Assembly (NCBI GenBank): GCA_031426915.1
Contig: JASJPB010000039.1
Location: forward strand, 72,826-136,825
DNA: 64,000 bases
Source: Sulfurimicrobium sp031426915
GTDB taxonomy: Bacteria; Pseudomonadota; Gammaproteobacteria; Burkholderiales; Sulfuricellaceae
Direction: 5' to 3'
Part shown: piece after piece, positions 17,954 to 25,247 of the stretch
Layout of the letters: each line of letters opens with the position of its first letter
How positions within the stretch are numbered: position 1 is the stretch's first letter
The notes under the pieces: model-generated
Seen by the model: the letters and a program-made list of their open reading frames with translations, nothing else
Databases searched by the model: none
What the model was told of the DNA's origin: nothing
Made by a program: the position numbers and the translations under genes

Positions 17954-18757
17954 ATGACCCTCGTTAATGGTATCCCGTCAGACTCCGTCCCGGCCGACGA
18001 CCGCGGCCTGCTTTATGGCGACGGTGTGTTCCGCACCATGAGAAGGGTGAATGGGATATCGCTGTGCTGGCCCAGGCACTACCGCAAACTGGCAGCGGAT
18101 TGCGCCGCCCTGGGCTTGCGTTGTCCGGATGCCGCCGTGCTGGAAACTGAGCTGGCTCAATTGCCACGGGATTGCGTGTCCAAGATTATCATCACCCGCG
18201 GACATGGCACGCGGGGTTATGCCGTGGGGCAGGGTGTCGCTCCAACACGGATTGTCACGGCAAGCCCGCTGCCGCTTTACCCTGAAAATTTTTACAAGGC
18301 AGGGGTGAAAATTCATCTATGCAAGTTGCGCCTTTCTTCCCAACCCAGGATCGCGGGCATCAAGCACCTCAACCGGCTGGAAAACGTTCTGGCACGTATG
18401 GAATGGAATGATGCGGAGATAGCCGAAGGCTTGCTCCAGGATGAAAAGGGGGATGTCATCGAAGGCACCATGAGCAACTTGTTTGCTTATCGTGATGGCG
18501 TTCTCCATACCCCTGAGCTGAGCCGCTGCGGCGTTGCCGGGGTACAACGGGAGCGCATCCTTGAGTTTTCCTCGGAACTTGGCATGAAGGTCCGGATTGA
18601 ATCCATGACCCTGGAAAGCTTGATGCAGGCAGATGAAATCATACTGAGCAACAGCATCATCGGGCTCTGGCAGGTGCGGGAGTTCAATGGCCACCGGTGG
18701 CCGGATGGTCAACTGAGTGCCAGATTGAGGCCATTGCTGGATGGGCGGGATGATTAA
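17954..18757 (+). CDS. pabC: Aminodeoxychorismate lyase
   Basis: PLP enzyme that converts 4-amino-4-deoxychorismate to 4-aminobenzoate and pyruvate for folate synthesis. The class IV aminotransferase fold shows in DRGLLYGDGVFRTMRRVNG near residue 17, the PLP lysine in GIKHLNRLENVLARMEW near residue 140, and EGTMSNLFAYRDG near residue 173. Length 267 is normal. It is placed before mltG, as in many proteobacteria, and its end overlaps mltG by 17 nt. Branched-chain aminotransferase is the main alternative but is less likely given size and context. Confidence 0.87.
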   Translation: MTLVNGIPSDSVPADDRGLLYGDGVFRTMRRVNGISLCWPRHYRKLAADCAALGLRCPDAAVLETELAQLPRDCVSKIIITRGHGTRGYAVGQGVAPTRIVTASPLPLYPENFYKAGVKIHLCKLRLSSQPRIAGIKHLNRLENVLARMEWNDAEIAEGLLQDEKGDVIEGTMSNLFAYRDGVLHTPELSRCGVAGVQRERILEFSSELGMKVRIESMTLESLMQADEIILSNSIIGLWQVREFNGHRWPDGQLSARLRPLLDGRDD

Positions 18758-19754
18758 GCAACTGTTTCGGCTCGTCATGTTGACGGCGCTCGCGCTGGCA
18801 GGCTGGATGGCTTATTTCGTTATAACGCCGTTGCAACTACCGCAAACGCCATATGAATTTACGCTCAAGCACGGTAGCACCTTGCGTGCTGTGGCCAGCC
18901 AGCTGGTGGCGGCCCATGTCCTGAGCGAGCCATGGAGTTTTACCGCTCTGGTGCGTATAAACGGCAAGGCGGGGGAAGTCAAAGCCGGAAATTATTACCT
19001 GGAGCACAACCCGACACCGTTGCAACTGTTTCGCATGATTACCCGGGGCGATGTAAGTCAGAGCGAAATCGCCTTCATCGAAGGATGGACCTTCAGACGC
19101 ATGCGTCAGGTCCTGGACGAACATCCGGCGGTTCGCCACGATACGACCCAAATGACGGAGCGGGAAATTTTGCGCCGGCTCGATGTTTCCGAAGCCGTCG
19201 CCGAGGGCCTGTTTTATCCTGACACTTATTTTTTCAGCAGCGACATGAGCGATCTTGCCATCCTCAAACGCGCCCATCAGGCCATGCAAACCCGCCTTGC
19301 CGAGGCATGGGAAGAACGCGACCCGCTGTTGCCCTATCTGGCGCCATACGAGGCGCTTATCATGGCGTCCATTGTCGAAAAGGAAACCGGGCGAGCAAGC
19401 GAACGGCCGCTTATCGCAGGTGTCTTCATCAACAGATTGCGCATCAACATGCGCCTGCAAACCGATCCTACGGTGATTTATGGCATGGGGGAACAGTTTG
19501 ACGGTAATCTGCGCAAGCAGGACCTTCTGACGGATACCCCATATAATACCTACACTCGCTCAGGGCTGCCGCCAACGCCCATCGCCATGCCAGGGGGGGG
19601 CGCAATCCTGGCTGCGTTGCACCCGGCTGCGACCAAGGCTTTGTATTTTGTTGGCAAGGGCGATGGGACGCACAAATTTTCCGCGAGCCTGGCGGAGCAT
19701 AATCAGGCGGTGGTTCGTTACCAGTTAAATCGCAAGCAGGGGGCTCAAAATTAG
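18741..19754 (+). CDS. mltG: Endolytic murein transglycosylase MltG
   Basis: Inner-membrane enzyme that cuts nascent peptidoglycan strands and helps set glycan length. A single membrane segment (residues about 8-26) is followed by a LysM-like region (GSTLRAVASQLVAAHVL) and the YceG catalytic domain. The catalytic glutamate is in ASIVEKETGRASERPLIAGV near residue 215; NTYTRSGLPPTPIAMPGG and YFVGKGDGTHKFS are family motifs. ATG 18741 has GAGG upstream; ATG 18750 is possible. The stop codon overlaps the unusual tmk start. Confidence 0.92.
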   Translation: MGGMIKQLFRLVMLTALALAGWMAYFVITPLQLPQTPYEFTLKHGSTLRAVASQLVAAHVLSEPWSFTALVRINGKAGEVKAGNYYLEHNPTPLQLFRMITRGDVSQSEIAFIEGWTFRRMRQVLDEHPAVRHDTTQMTEREILRRLDVSEAVAEGLFYPDTYFFSSDMSDLAILKRAHQAMQTRLAEAWEERDPLLPYLAPYEALIMASIVEKETGRASERPLIAGVFINRLRINMRLQTDPTVIYGMGEQFDGNLRKQDLLTDTPYNTYTRSGLPPTPIAMPGGGAILAALHPAATKALYFVGKGDGTHKFSASLAEHNQAVVRYQLNRKQGAQN

Positions 19755-20355
19755 AGGTAAATTCATTACGCTGGAGGGTATAGATGGCGCAGGCAAGAGC
19801 ACGCATCTTGCTTGGCTGGCCGAAACCCTGGCCCAGCGCGGACATGAGGTGGTGGTGACGCGCGAGCCGGGCGGTACGCCTCTCGGCGAGACATTGCGCG
19901 GCCTGTTGCTCAAGCATCCCATGCATCTCGAAACCGAAGCATTGTTGATGTTCGCATCAAGGCGTGAGCATCTCGACCAGATTATCCTGCCTGCACTGGC
20001 GCAGGGGAAATGGGTAGTTTCGGACCGTTTCACCGATGCCAGTTTCGCTTACCAGGGAGGAGGGCGCGGAATTGACGAAGGGCGCTTGCGCATTCTGGAA
20101 AACTGGGTGCAGCAGGGCTTGCAACCTGATCTCACGCTGCTTTTCGACGTGCCGCTCGACGTGGCGCGTCAGCGCCTTTCCGCCAATCCCGAGCTGGATC
20201 GTTTCGAGCAGGAGCAGCAGGACTTTTTCCAGCGCGTGCGCGATGCTTATCTGCGCCGAGCGGAACAATTTCCGCAGCGTATCAGGATTGTCGATTCGAC
20301 CCGCTCGCTCCCGGATATTCGGGCCGAGCTGGAAACCCTGATTGCCGAGTTGTAA
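19750..20355 (+). CDS. tmk: Thymidylate kinase (apparent ATT start)
   Basis: Phosphorylates dTMP to dTDP for DNA synthesis. The reading frame includes the P-loop FITLEGIDGAGKSTH, the DRX-type segment VVSDRFTDASFAYQGGGRGI near residue 93, and LFDVPLDVARQRL. No ATG, GTG, TTG or CTG precedes the early β-strand of the P-loop domain. The frame is closed by a stop at 19726-19728, so the full protein must start at ATT 19750 or another rare codon. AGGGGG lies at 19738-19743, six bases before ATT, and ATT overlaps the mltG stop (ATTAG). Starting at ATT gives 201 residues, the usual length; the first conventional start (GTG 19849) would remove the P-loop. Confidence 0.88.
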   Translation: MRGKFITLEGIDGAGKSTHLAWLAETLAQRGHEVVVTREPGGTPLGETLRGLLLKHPMHLETEALLMFASRREHLDQIILPALAQGKWVVSDRFTDASFAYQGGGRGIDEGRLRILENWVQQGLQPDLTLLFDVPLDVARQRLSANPELDRFEQEQQDFFQRVRDAYLRRAEQFPQRIRIVDSTRSLPDIRAELETLIAEL

Positions 20356-20358
20356 GGC

Positions 20359-21375
20359 ATGGCCATTTACCCCTGGCAGGATGAAATCTGGCGCCAGCTT
20401 AACGAGGCGCGGCAGAAATTGCCCCATGCCCTGCTGATGCAGGGCATGAAGGGTGTGGGCAAGCTCGATTTCGCGCGCTCCCTGGCTCAGGGCTTGCTAT
20501 GCGAATCGCCGCATGCGACGGGACTTGGTTGTGGACAATGTCTTGCCTGCGGCTGGATTGCCCAGGGCAATCACCCCGATTTCCGTTGCATGGAGCCAGA
20601 AGCCTTGACGGACACCGGTGAGGCTGGCGAAAACAAGGGGAAAAAGGCAAGCCGCCAGATTCGCATCGAGCAGGTGCGGGAATTGGAAGGCCTGGTCAAT
20701 CTTTCCGCTCATCGCAATGGAATGCGCGTCATCATTATCCATCCAGCCGAGGCGATGAACCTGAACGCCGCCAATGCACTTCTGAAAACACTTGAAGAAC
20801 CACCACCTAATACATTGTTTATACTGATTACGCATCAGCCGCAATATTTGTTGCCTACCGTTCGTAGCCGTTGCCGCAAGATTTCGTTCCCGGTGCCGCC
20901 GCTGGAGCAGTCCTTGTCGTGGCTGCGCGAGCAGGGTATTAGCGATCCCGCGCCTTTCCTGGCACAGGCCGGCTATGCACCTCTGGCGGCGCTGGAAATG
21001 GTATCGGACGAACTGCAGGAAGCGCGCAGGGGCTTTCTTTCGCAGCTAAGCCAGCCCCGTGCAATGGACCCGATCGCATTGGCGGAGAAATGCGAAAAAA
21101 TGGAGCTAACGAACTTTGTGAAATGGCTGCAGCAATGGTTGTACGACTTGATTGGATATCGTTTCAGTGGAAAGATTCGTTATCAGCATGACTTCTTAAA
21201 AGAAATCAGTGAGTTATATCGTGTTGTTAAAGTTAATGAGGCGCTCGTGTATCAGAAAGAGCTGCTGGAAGCGCAAAAAAATGTGCATCATCCCTTGAAT
21301 GCCCAGTTGCTCATGGAGCAATTATTGTTATCCTATATGCAGTTAATCAAGCTGAGCGAGTCCGGTCATGGTTGA
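20359..21375 (+). CDS. holB: DNA polymerase III delta-prime subunit
   Basis: Clamp-loader subunit of the replicative polymerase. The AAA+ fold shows a P-loop-like GMKGVGKLDFAR near residue 31, four zinc-binding cysteines in CESPHATGLGCGQCLACG (about residues 50-66), and NAANALLKTLEEPPPNTLFI near residue 134, followed by the VRSRCRK arginine-finger segment. Length 338 is typical. It starts three bases after tmk and overlaps pilZ by 8 nt, the common tmk-holB-pilZ order. Confidence 0.92.
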   Translation: MAIYPWQDEIWRQLNEARQKLPHALLMQGMKGVGKLDFARSLAQGLLCESPHATGLGCGQCLACGWIAQGNHPDFRCMEPEALTDTGEAGENKGKKASRQIRIEQVRELEGLVNLSAHRNGMRVIIIHPAEAMNLNAANALLKTLEEPPPNTLFILITHQPQYLLPTVRSRCRKISFPVPPLEQSLSWLREQGISDPAPFLAQAGYAPLAALEMVSDELQEARRGFLSQLSQPRAMDPIALAEKCEKMELTNFVKWLQQWLYDLIGYRFSGKIRYQHDFLKEISELYRVVKVNEALVYQKELLEAQKNVHHPLNAQLLMEQLLLSYMQLIKLSESGHG

Positions 21376-21736
21376 AGCGGAAAAGAAAATCCCCCTCTCG
21401 CGGCCCGGGGTGTTATCCCTGAGCATCAAGGAAAAACCAGCGCTGTATGCTGCATACATGCCATACCTCAAGGGTGGCGGCATATTTATTCCCACCACCA
21501 AAACCTACCGCCTGGGCGATGAAGTGTTCATGCTGCTGACCCTGATGGACGACCCCAATAAGCTTCCGGTCGCGGGAAAAGTGGTGTGGATTACACCGGC
21601 AGAGGCTCAGGGGAACAAATCCCAGGGAATTGGGGTGCAGTTTAGCGATAACGAAAGCGGCATTGCCGCGCGCAACAAGGTCGAAGGTTTGCTGGGCGGT
21701 AATCTGAAATCTACCCGACCTACTCATACCATGTAG
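21368..21736 (+). CDS. pilZ: PilZ-domain protein, type IV pilus assembly type
   Basis: A 122-residue single-domain protein. LKGGGIFIPTTKTYRLGDEVFMLLTLMD and VAGKVVWITPA followed by GIGVQF match the PilZ proteins encoded behind holB, which support type IV pilus biogenesis together with PilB and FimX-like proteins. The c-di-GMP-binding RxxxR and D/NxSxxG motifs are not obvious, as is usual for this orthologue, so direct c-di-GMP binding should not be assumed. Confidence 0.88.
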   Translation: MVEAEKKIPLSRPGVLSLSIKEKPALYAAYMPYLKGGGIFIPTTKTYRLGDEVFMLLTLMDDPNKLPVAGKVVWITPAEAQGNKSQGIGVQFSDNESGIAARNKVEGLLGGNLKSTRPTHTM

Positions 21737-21785
21737 TTTCTCCTGGACTCACGTCGCCCAGGTTTTATACGGCGCCCAATCCCAC

Positions 21786-22562
21786 ATGTTTGTAGATTCC
21801 CACTGCCATATCAATTTTCCCGGCCTGTCAGAGCGCTTGCCCTCCGTGCTCGCAGCCATGTCCAGCAATCAGGTGAGTCATGCCCTGTGCGTCAGCGTGG
21901 ATCTGCCGACCTTTCCCGAAATACGCGCCTTGGCCGAACAATACGCCAATGTGTTTGCTTCCGTAGGCGTGCATCCTGATTATGAAGATACCGAGGAGCC
22001 CAGTGCCGACCAGCTGGCAATTTTCGCCAGCCATCCCAAGGTGATCGCCATCGGCGAAACCGGCCTGGACTATTTTCGTCTGACAGGAGATCTGGAATGG
22101 CAGCGTGCACGCTTCCGCACCCACATTCGCGCCGCCATACTGGCGTCCAGACCGCTGATTATCCATACTCGTGCGGCCGCGGCAGATACCTTGCGCATCA
22201 TGTGTGAGGAGGGCGCGGAGCGGGTGGGTGGAGTCATGCATTGTTTCACCGAAAGCGCCGAAGTGGCTGAGCAGGCCATGGCGTTGAATTTTTATATTTC
22301 ATTTTCCGGCATCGTGACTTTCAAGAAAGCACTGGAACTGAAGGAAGTGGCCAAGCTCGTTCCCCTCAGCCGCATATTGATCGAGACCGATTCGCCATAT
22401 CTCGCGCCCATGCCGTATCGCGGCAAAACCAACGAACCCGCATACGTGCGCCACGTGGCGGAAGAGATTGCACATCTGCATGGCATAAGCGTGGAGGAAG
22501 TAGGGGAGGCGACGACGCGTAATTTTTTCGAGTTATTCCCGGCCGCTCAGGCATGGAGGTAG
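21786..22562 (+). CDS. tatD: TatD-family metal-dependent deoxyribonuclease
   Basis: Cytosolic hydrolase of the amidohydrolase fold (YcfH/TatD group). Metal-binding residues are visible: FVDSHCHINF at residue 2, the glutamate in AIGETGLDYF near 93, His in LIIHTRAA near 127, His in GGVMHCFTESAEVA near 151, and Asp in LIETDSPYLAP near 203. Length 258 is typical. It follows pilZ after 49 nt and overlaps the next gene by 10 nt. Despite the name, it is not part of protein export. Confidence 0.9.
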   Translation: MFVDSHCHINFPGLSERLPSVLAAMSSNQVSHALCVSVDLPTFPEIRALAEQYANVFASVGVHPDYEDTEEPSADQLAIFASHPKVIAIGETGLDYFRLTGDLEWQRARFRTHIRAAILASRPLIIHTRAAAADTLRIMCEEGAERVGGVMHCFTESAEVAEQAMALNFYISFSGIVTFKKALELKEVAKLVPLSRILIETDSPYLAPMPYRGKTNEPAYVRHVAEEIAHLHGISVEEVGEATTRNFFELFPAAQAWR

Positions 22563-23317
22563 TTCTTCTCGGGGTCGGTTCCAGCGCCGGCACACCGGTC
22601 ATTGGGTGCGGCTGCAACACCTGCCTCTCGCCCGATCCGCGCAACAAGCGCACCCGTTGTTCCATCGCCGTGCATATGGAGAGTGGAGCGGTGCTGCTGG
22701 TAGATACCGGCCCCGACCTGCGCTTGCAGGCGCTACGGGAAAAAATGACGCGGGTGGACGGTGTGCTCTATACGCATTTCCATGCCGACCACCTCAATGG
22801 TATAGACGATCTGCGCAGTTTTTGCCACCTGCAACGCAAACCCATTCCTGTATATGGTAACGAAGCCACCATGCATGGTATTGTGCAGCGCTTCGGTTAT
22901 GCTTTCCCCTCCCATGAGCAGCAGCACTGGGACAAGCCAGTGCTGAGCGCAAATACCGTTTCGCAAACCTTCGATGTGGCAGGAACAGAGGTTGTTCCCG
23001 TGCCGGTCATGCATGGAAAATACGAAATCCTCGGTTACCGTATCCAGAATATGGCTTACCTGACCGATGTTTCGGATATTTCGGATGCCAGCATGGAAAA
23101 GCTGCGGAATCTGGATCTGTTACTGCTCGATTGCCTGCGTTACCGCTTCCATCCCACCCATTTCAGCCTGGAGCAGGCCATCGCCTGGGCGGAAAAGATC
23201 GGTGCAAGAGAAACCTGCCTCATCCACATGACTCACGAGTTGGAATATGGCGAGCTCTCTGCACGCTTGCCGCAGGGAATAAGCGTGGCATACGACGGTC
23301 AGCGCATAAGAATTTAG
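22553..23317 (+). CDS. PhnP-like metallo-beta-lactamase-fold hydrolase
   Basis: A 254-residue hydrolase with the metal-binding signature THFHADHLNGIDDLR near residue 75 and further ligand histidines in VPVMHGKYEILGYR and LIHMTHELEYGEL. The start VVLLGVGSSAGTPVIGCGC followed by CLSPDPRNKRTRCS is typical of PhnP-type phosphodiesterases. PhnP itself cleaves cyclic ribose phosphate in phosphonate breakdown, but no phn genes are nearby, so the substrate here is unknown. The neighbourhood after tatD is common in betaproteobacteria. Confidence 0.8.
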   Translation: MEVVLLGVGSSAGTPVIGCGCNTCLSPDPRNKRTRCSIAVHMESGAVLLVDTGPDLRLQALREKMTRVDGVLYTHFHADHLNGIDDLRSFCHLQRKPIPVYGNEATMHGIVQRFGYAFPSHEQQHWDKPVLSANTVSQTFDVAGTEVVPVPVMHGKYEILGYRIQNMAYLTDVSDISDASMEKLRNLDLLLLDCLRYRFHPTHFSLEQAIAWAEKIGARETCLIHMTHELEYGELSARLPQGISVAYDGQRIRI

Positions 23318-23321
23318 GATT

Positions 23322-23978
23322 ATGATAAAAATACTCCTTCATATCGTTTTCGCCATCATGACGATGACCGCTCCAGCCCTTGCTAAAGCGGACAGGCTGT
23401 CAATGGATGATGTTTTTATTTCGATTAAAAATGGTGATATTGCGGCTGTTGAAAAGTATTTCAGTCATGGTATGGATGCCAATATCCAGGCCCCGGATGG
23501 AAATACCGCCCTAATCGCGGCGGCCAGGGAAGGACAGGCGGAGATCGTGAAGCTGCTCCTAATCAACGGCGCCAAGGTTTATACCAGGAACAGGCTGGAT
23601 GAAACGGCAGTCATGATCGCTGCCTATCAGGGACATAACGAAATCATAGATTTGCTCATGGCATGGGGTGCGGAGCTTGGCGGCAATCGTAAAGGATGGT
23701 CGCCGCTGGTATATGCGGCATATGCGGGCCGTTGCGAGACGGTGGTTCATCTCTTGTCGGTTTATGGTGCAGCGGTCGATGATACGACCAATGCCGGCTT
23801 TACAGCCTTGATGCTGGCTTCAAGGGAAGGCCACCTCCAGTGTGTGAACAGCTTGCTGGAAGCCGGTGCAGATCCGAACATCAAGGCAGGGCCACGCCGG
23901 ACCGCGGTCAAGTTGGCAAGAGTTGCGGGACACACGGATATTGTCGAGGCCCTCAAGGCTGCGGGAGCCAAGGAATAA
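23322..23978 (+). CDS. Secreted ankyrin-repeat protein
   Basis: A 218-residue protein with a probable signal peptide (residues 1-21, ending TAPALA) and about five ankyrin repeats, such as DGNTALIAAAREGQAEIVKLLLINGA and TNAGFTALMLASREGHLQCVNSLLEAGA (each partly shown by its core TALIAAAREGQ or TALMLASREGH). It is probably periplasmic and probably binds a protein partner; no enzyme domain is present. It begins 4 nt after the hydrolase gene and ends the plus-strand run. Confidence 0.82.
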   Translation: MIKILLHIVFAIMTMTAPALAKADRLSMDDVFISIKNGDIAAVEKYFSHGMDANIQAPDGNTALIAAAREGQAEIVKLLLINGAKVYTRNRLDETAVMIAAYQGHNEIIDLLMAWGAELGGNRKGWSPLVYAAYAGRCETVVHLLSVYGAAVDDTTNAGFTALMLASREGHLQCVNSLLEAGADPNIKAGPRRTAVKLARVAGHTDIVEALKAAGAKE

Positions 23979-24035
23979 AAACATAGGGGTTTTGATGCTT
24001 ATGTTATTTAACATAATATACATTATACGAAGTAT

Positions 24036-24061
24036 TTGATATCTTCGAAAGAAGATATCAA
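24036..24061. terminator. GAAA-loop hairpin between convergent genes
   Basis: TTGATATCTTC (24036-24046) and GAAGATATCAA (24051-24061) form a perfect 11-bp stem closed by a GAAA tetraloop, a very stable RNA form. It lies between the ends of the ankyrin gene and the lyase gene, where a bidirectional terminator or 3'-end stabiliser is expected. No T run follows on either strand. Confidence 0.5.
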
Positions 24062-24077
24062 TGAACAATCTAAATCC

Positions 24078-25247
24078 CTATCTCGCAGCAAGTGCATGAA
24101 CAATGCGCTCCAGCGCAACGGCAATCAACTGGCGTGGAGAGCCGATGTTAAGGCGCATAAATCCGCTGCCTTGTTCTCCAAAAATAATCCCCGGACTCAG
24201 ACCCACCCCGGCCTTGTGTACAAAGAAATCGCTCAGTTGCGCGTCGTTCATGCCCAACTCTCGACAATCAAGCCACAGCAAATAGGTTCCTTCGGGCTGA
24301 ATGAGGCGGATGGCGGGAAGGTGTTCAGCCAAATAAGTCGCGACGAAATTCCTGGTGTCCTGGAGATAATCCAGCAGGCTGTCCAGCCATGCTTCTCCAT
24401 CCTGGTATGCGGCCTCAAACGCTGCGATGCTGAAAGGATTGGAATGGCCAATATGGAGACTGTTGAAAATATTTTCCAGCGCGCTACGATGTGCGGGATT
24501 CGGCACGATGAGGCTGGACAGGCCCATGCCGGGAACATTGAATGTTTTGCTCGGCGCCACGGCGGTGACAAGATTGTCACCGCCGTGGGCCAAGGTGGCC
24601 AGCGTAGTGTGCCGCTGGCCGGGATAGACCAGGTCGGCATGAATTTCATCAGACAGGACCACCAGGCTGTAACGTCGCGCAATGCGCAGAATTTCCTCCA
24701 GTTCTCCCCTGCTCCAAACACGCCCTACCGGATTGTGCGGCGAACATAGCAGCAACAGGCGCGCGCCATCGGCAGCGCAACGTTCCAGATGAGGGAAGTC
24801 AATGTTGTAACGCCCGTTTTCCATGCGCAACGGATTCAGGATCAAACGCCGCCCGGTGGTTGTGACAGCGGAAAAAAATGGGAAATATACCGGCGGCTGG
24901 ACAATCACGCCTTCGCCGGCTTGGGCGAAAGCCATTACAGCCGCATGCAAAGAAGGAACCACGCCGGGGGCCATGAGTATCCAGTCCCGCTCGACTTCCC
25001 ATTGATGGCGTTTTTTTAGCCAGCCCATCAACGTTGAAAAAAGCCCATCCGGGTAGAAGGTATAGCCGTAAACCGGGTGGGCGGCGCGTTCAGACAGCGC
25101 ACGAATAACTGCTTCCGGGGCAGCAAAGTCCATGTCGGCCACCCACAGGGGAAGTACATTAGGCGTGCCGAAATACGCAGCACGCCCGTCATGCTTGACG
25201 CTGGCTGTGCCATCCCGGGAAATCTGGCGGTCGAAGTCGAAGCTCAG
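24078..25247 (-). CDS. ovoB: OvoB-type PLP C-S lyase (PatB/MalY family), apparent CTG start
   Basis: Fold type I PLP enzyme of the MalY/PatB group. Next to ovoA it most likely cleaves 5-histidylcysteine sulfoxide to release the thiol, the second step of ovothiol synthesis. The PLP lysine is in APSKTFNVPGMGLSS near residue 233; LLCSPHNPVGRVWS and VLSDEIHADLVYPG are family motifs. The conserved N-terminus (FDFDRQISRDGTASVKHDG, then LPLWVADMDF) is encoded upstream of the first conventional start (GTG 25142). Including it requires CTG 25247, which overlaps the ovoA stop in CTGA with GGGAG about 7 nt upstream. That gives 389 residues, the family norm. Cystathionine beta-lyase is the alternative function. 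Confidence 0.82.
   Translation of the reverse strand: MSFDFDRQISRDGTASVKHDGRAAYFGTPNVLPLWVADMDFAAPEAVIRALSERAAHPVYGYTFYPDGLFSTLMGWLKKRHQWEVERDWILMAPGVVPSLHAAVMAFAQAGEGVIVQPPVYFPFFSAVTTTGRRLILNPLRMENGRYNIDFPHLERCAADGARLLLLCSPHNPVGRVWSRGELEEILRIARRYSLVVLSDEIHADLVYPGQRHTTLATLAHGGDNLVTAVAPSKTFNVPGMGLSSLIVPNPAHRSALENIFNSLHIGHSNPFSIAAFEAAYQDGEAWLDSLLDYLQDTRNFVATYLAEHLPAIRLIQPEGTYLLWLDCRELGMNDAQLSDFFVHKAGVGLSPGIIFGEQGSGFMRLNIGSPRQLIAVALERIVHALAAR

Noticed and set aside
21786..22562. TatD as part of a twin-arginine export locus
   Set aside because: No tatA, tatB or tatC gene is nearby; TatD-family nucleases are widespread and independent of export.
24012..24036. loxP-like stretch ATACATTATACGAAGT
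   Set aside because: Only one recombinase arm and part of the spacer match; the other arm is missing and no Cre-like gene is near, so it is a chance match in A/T-rich DNA.
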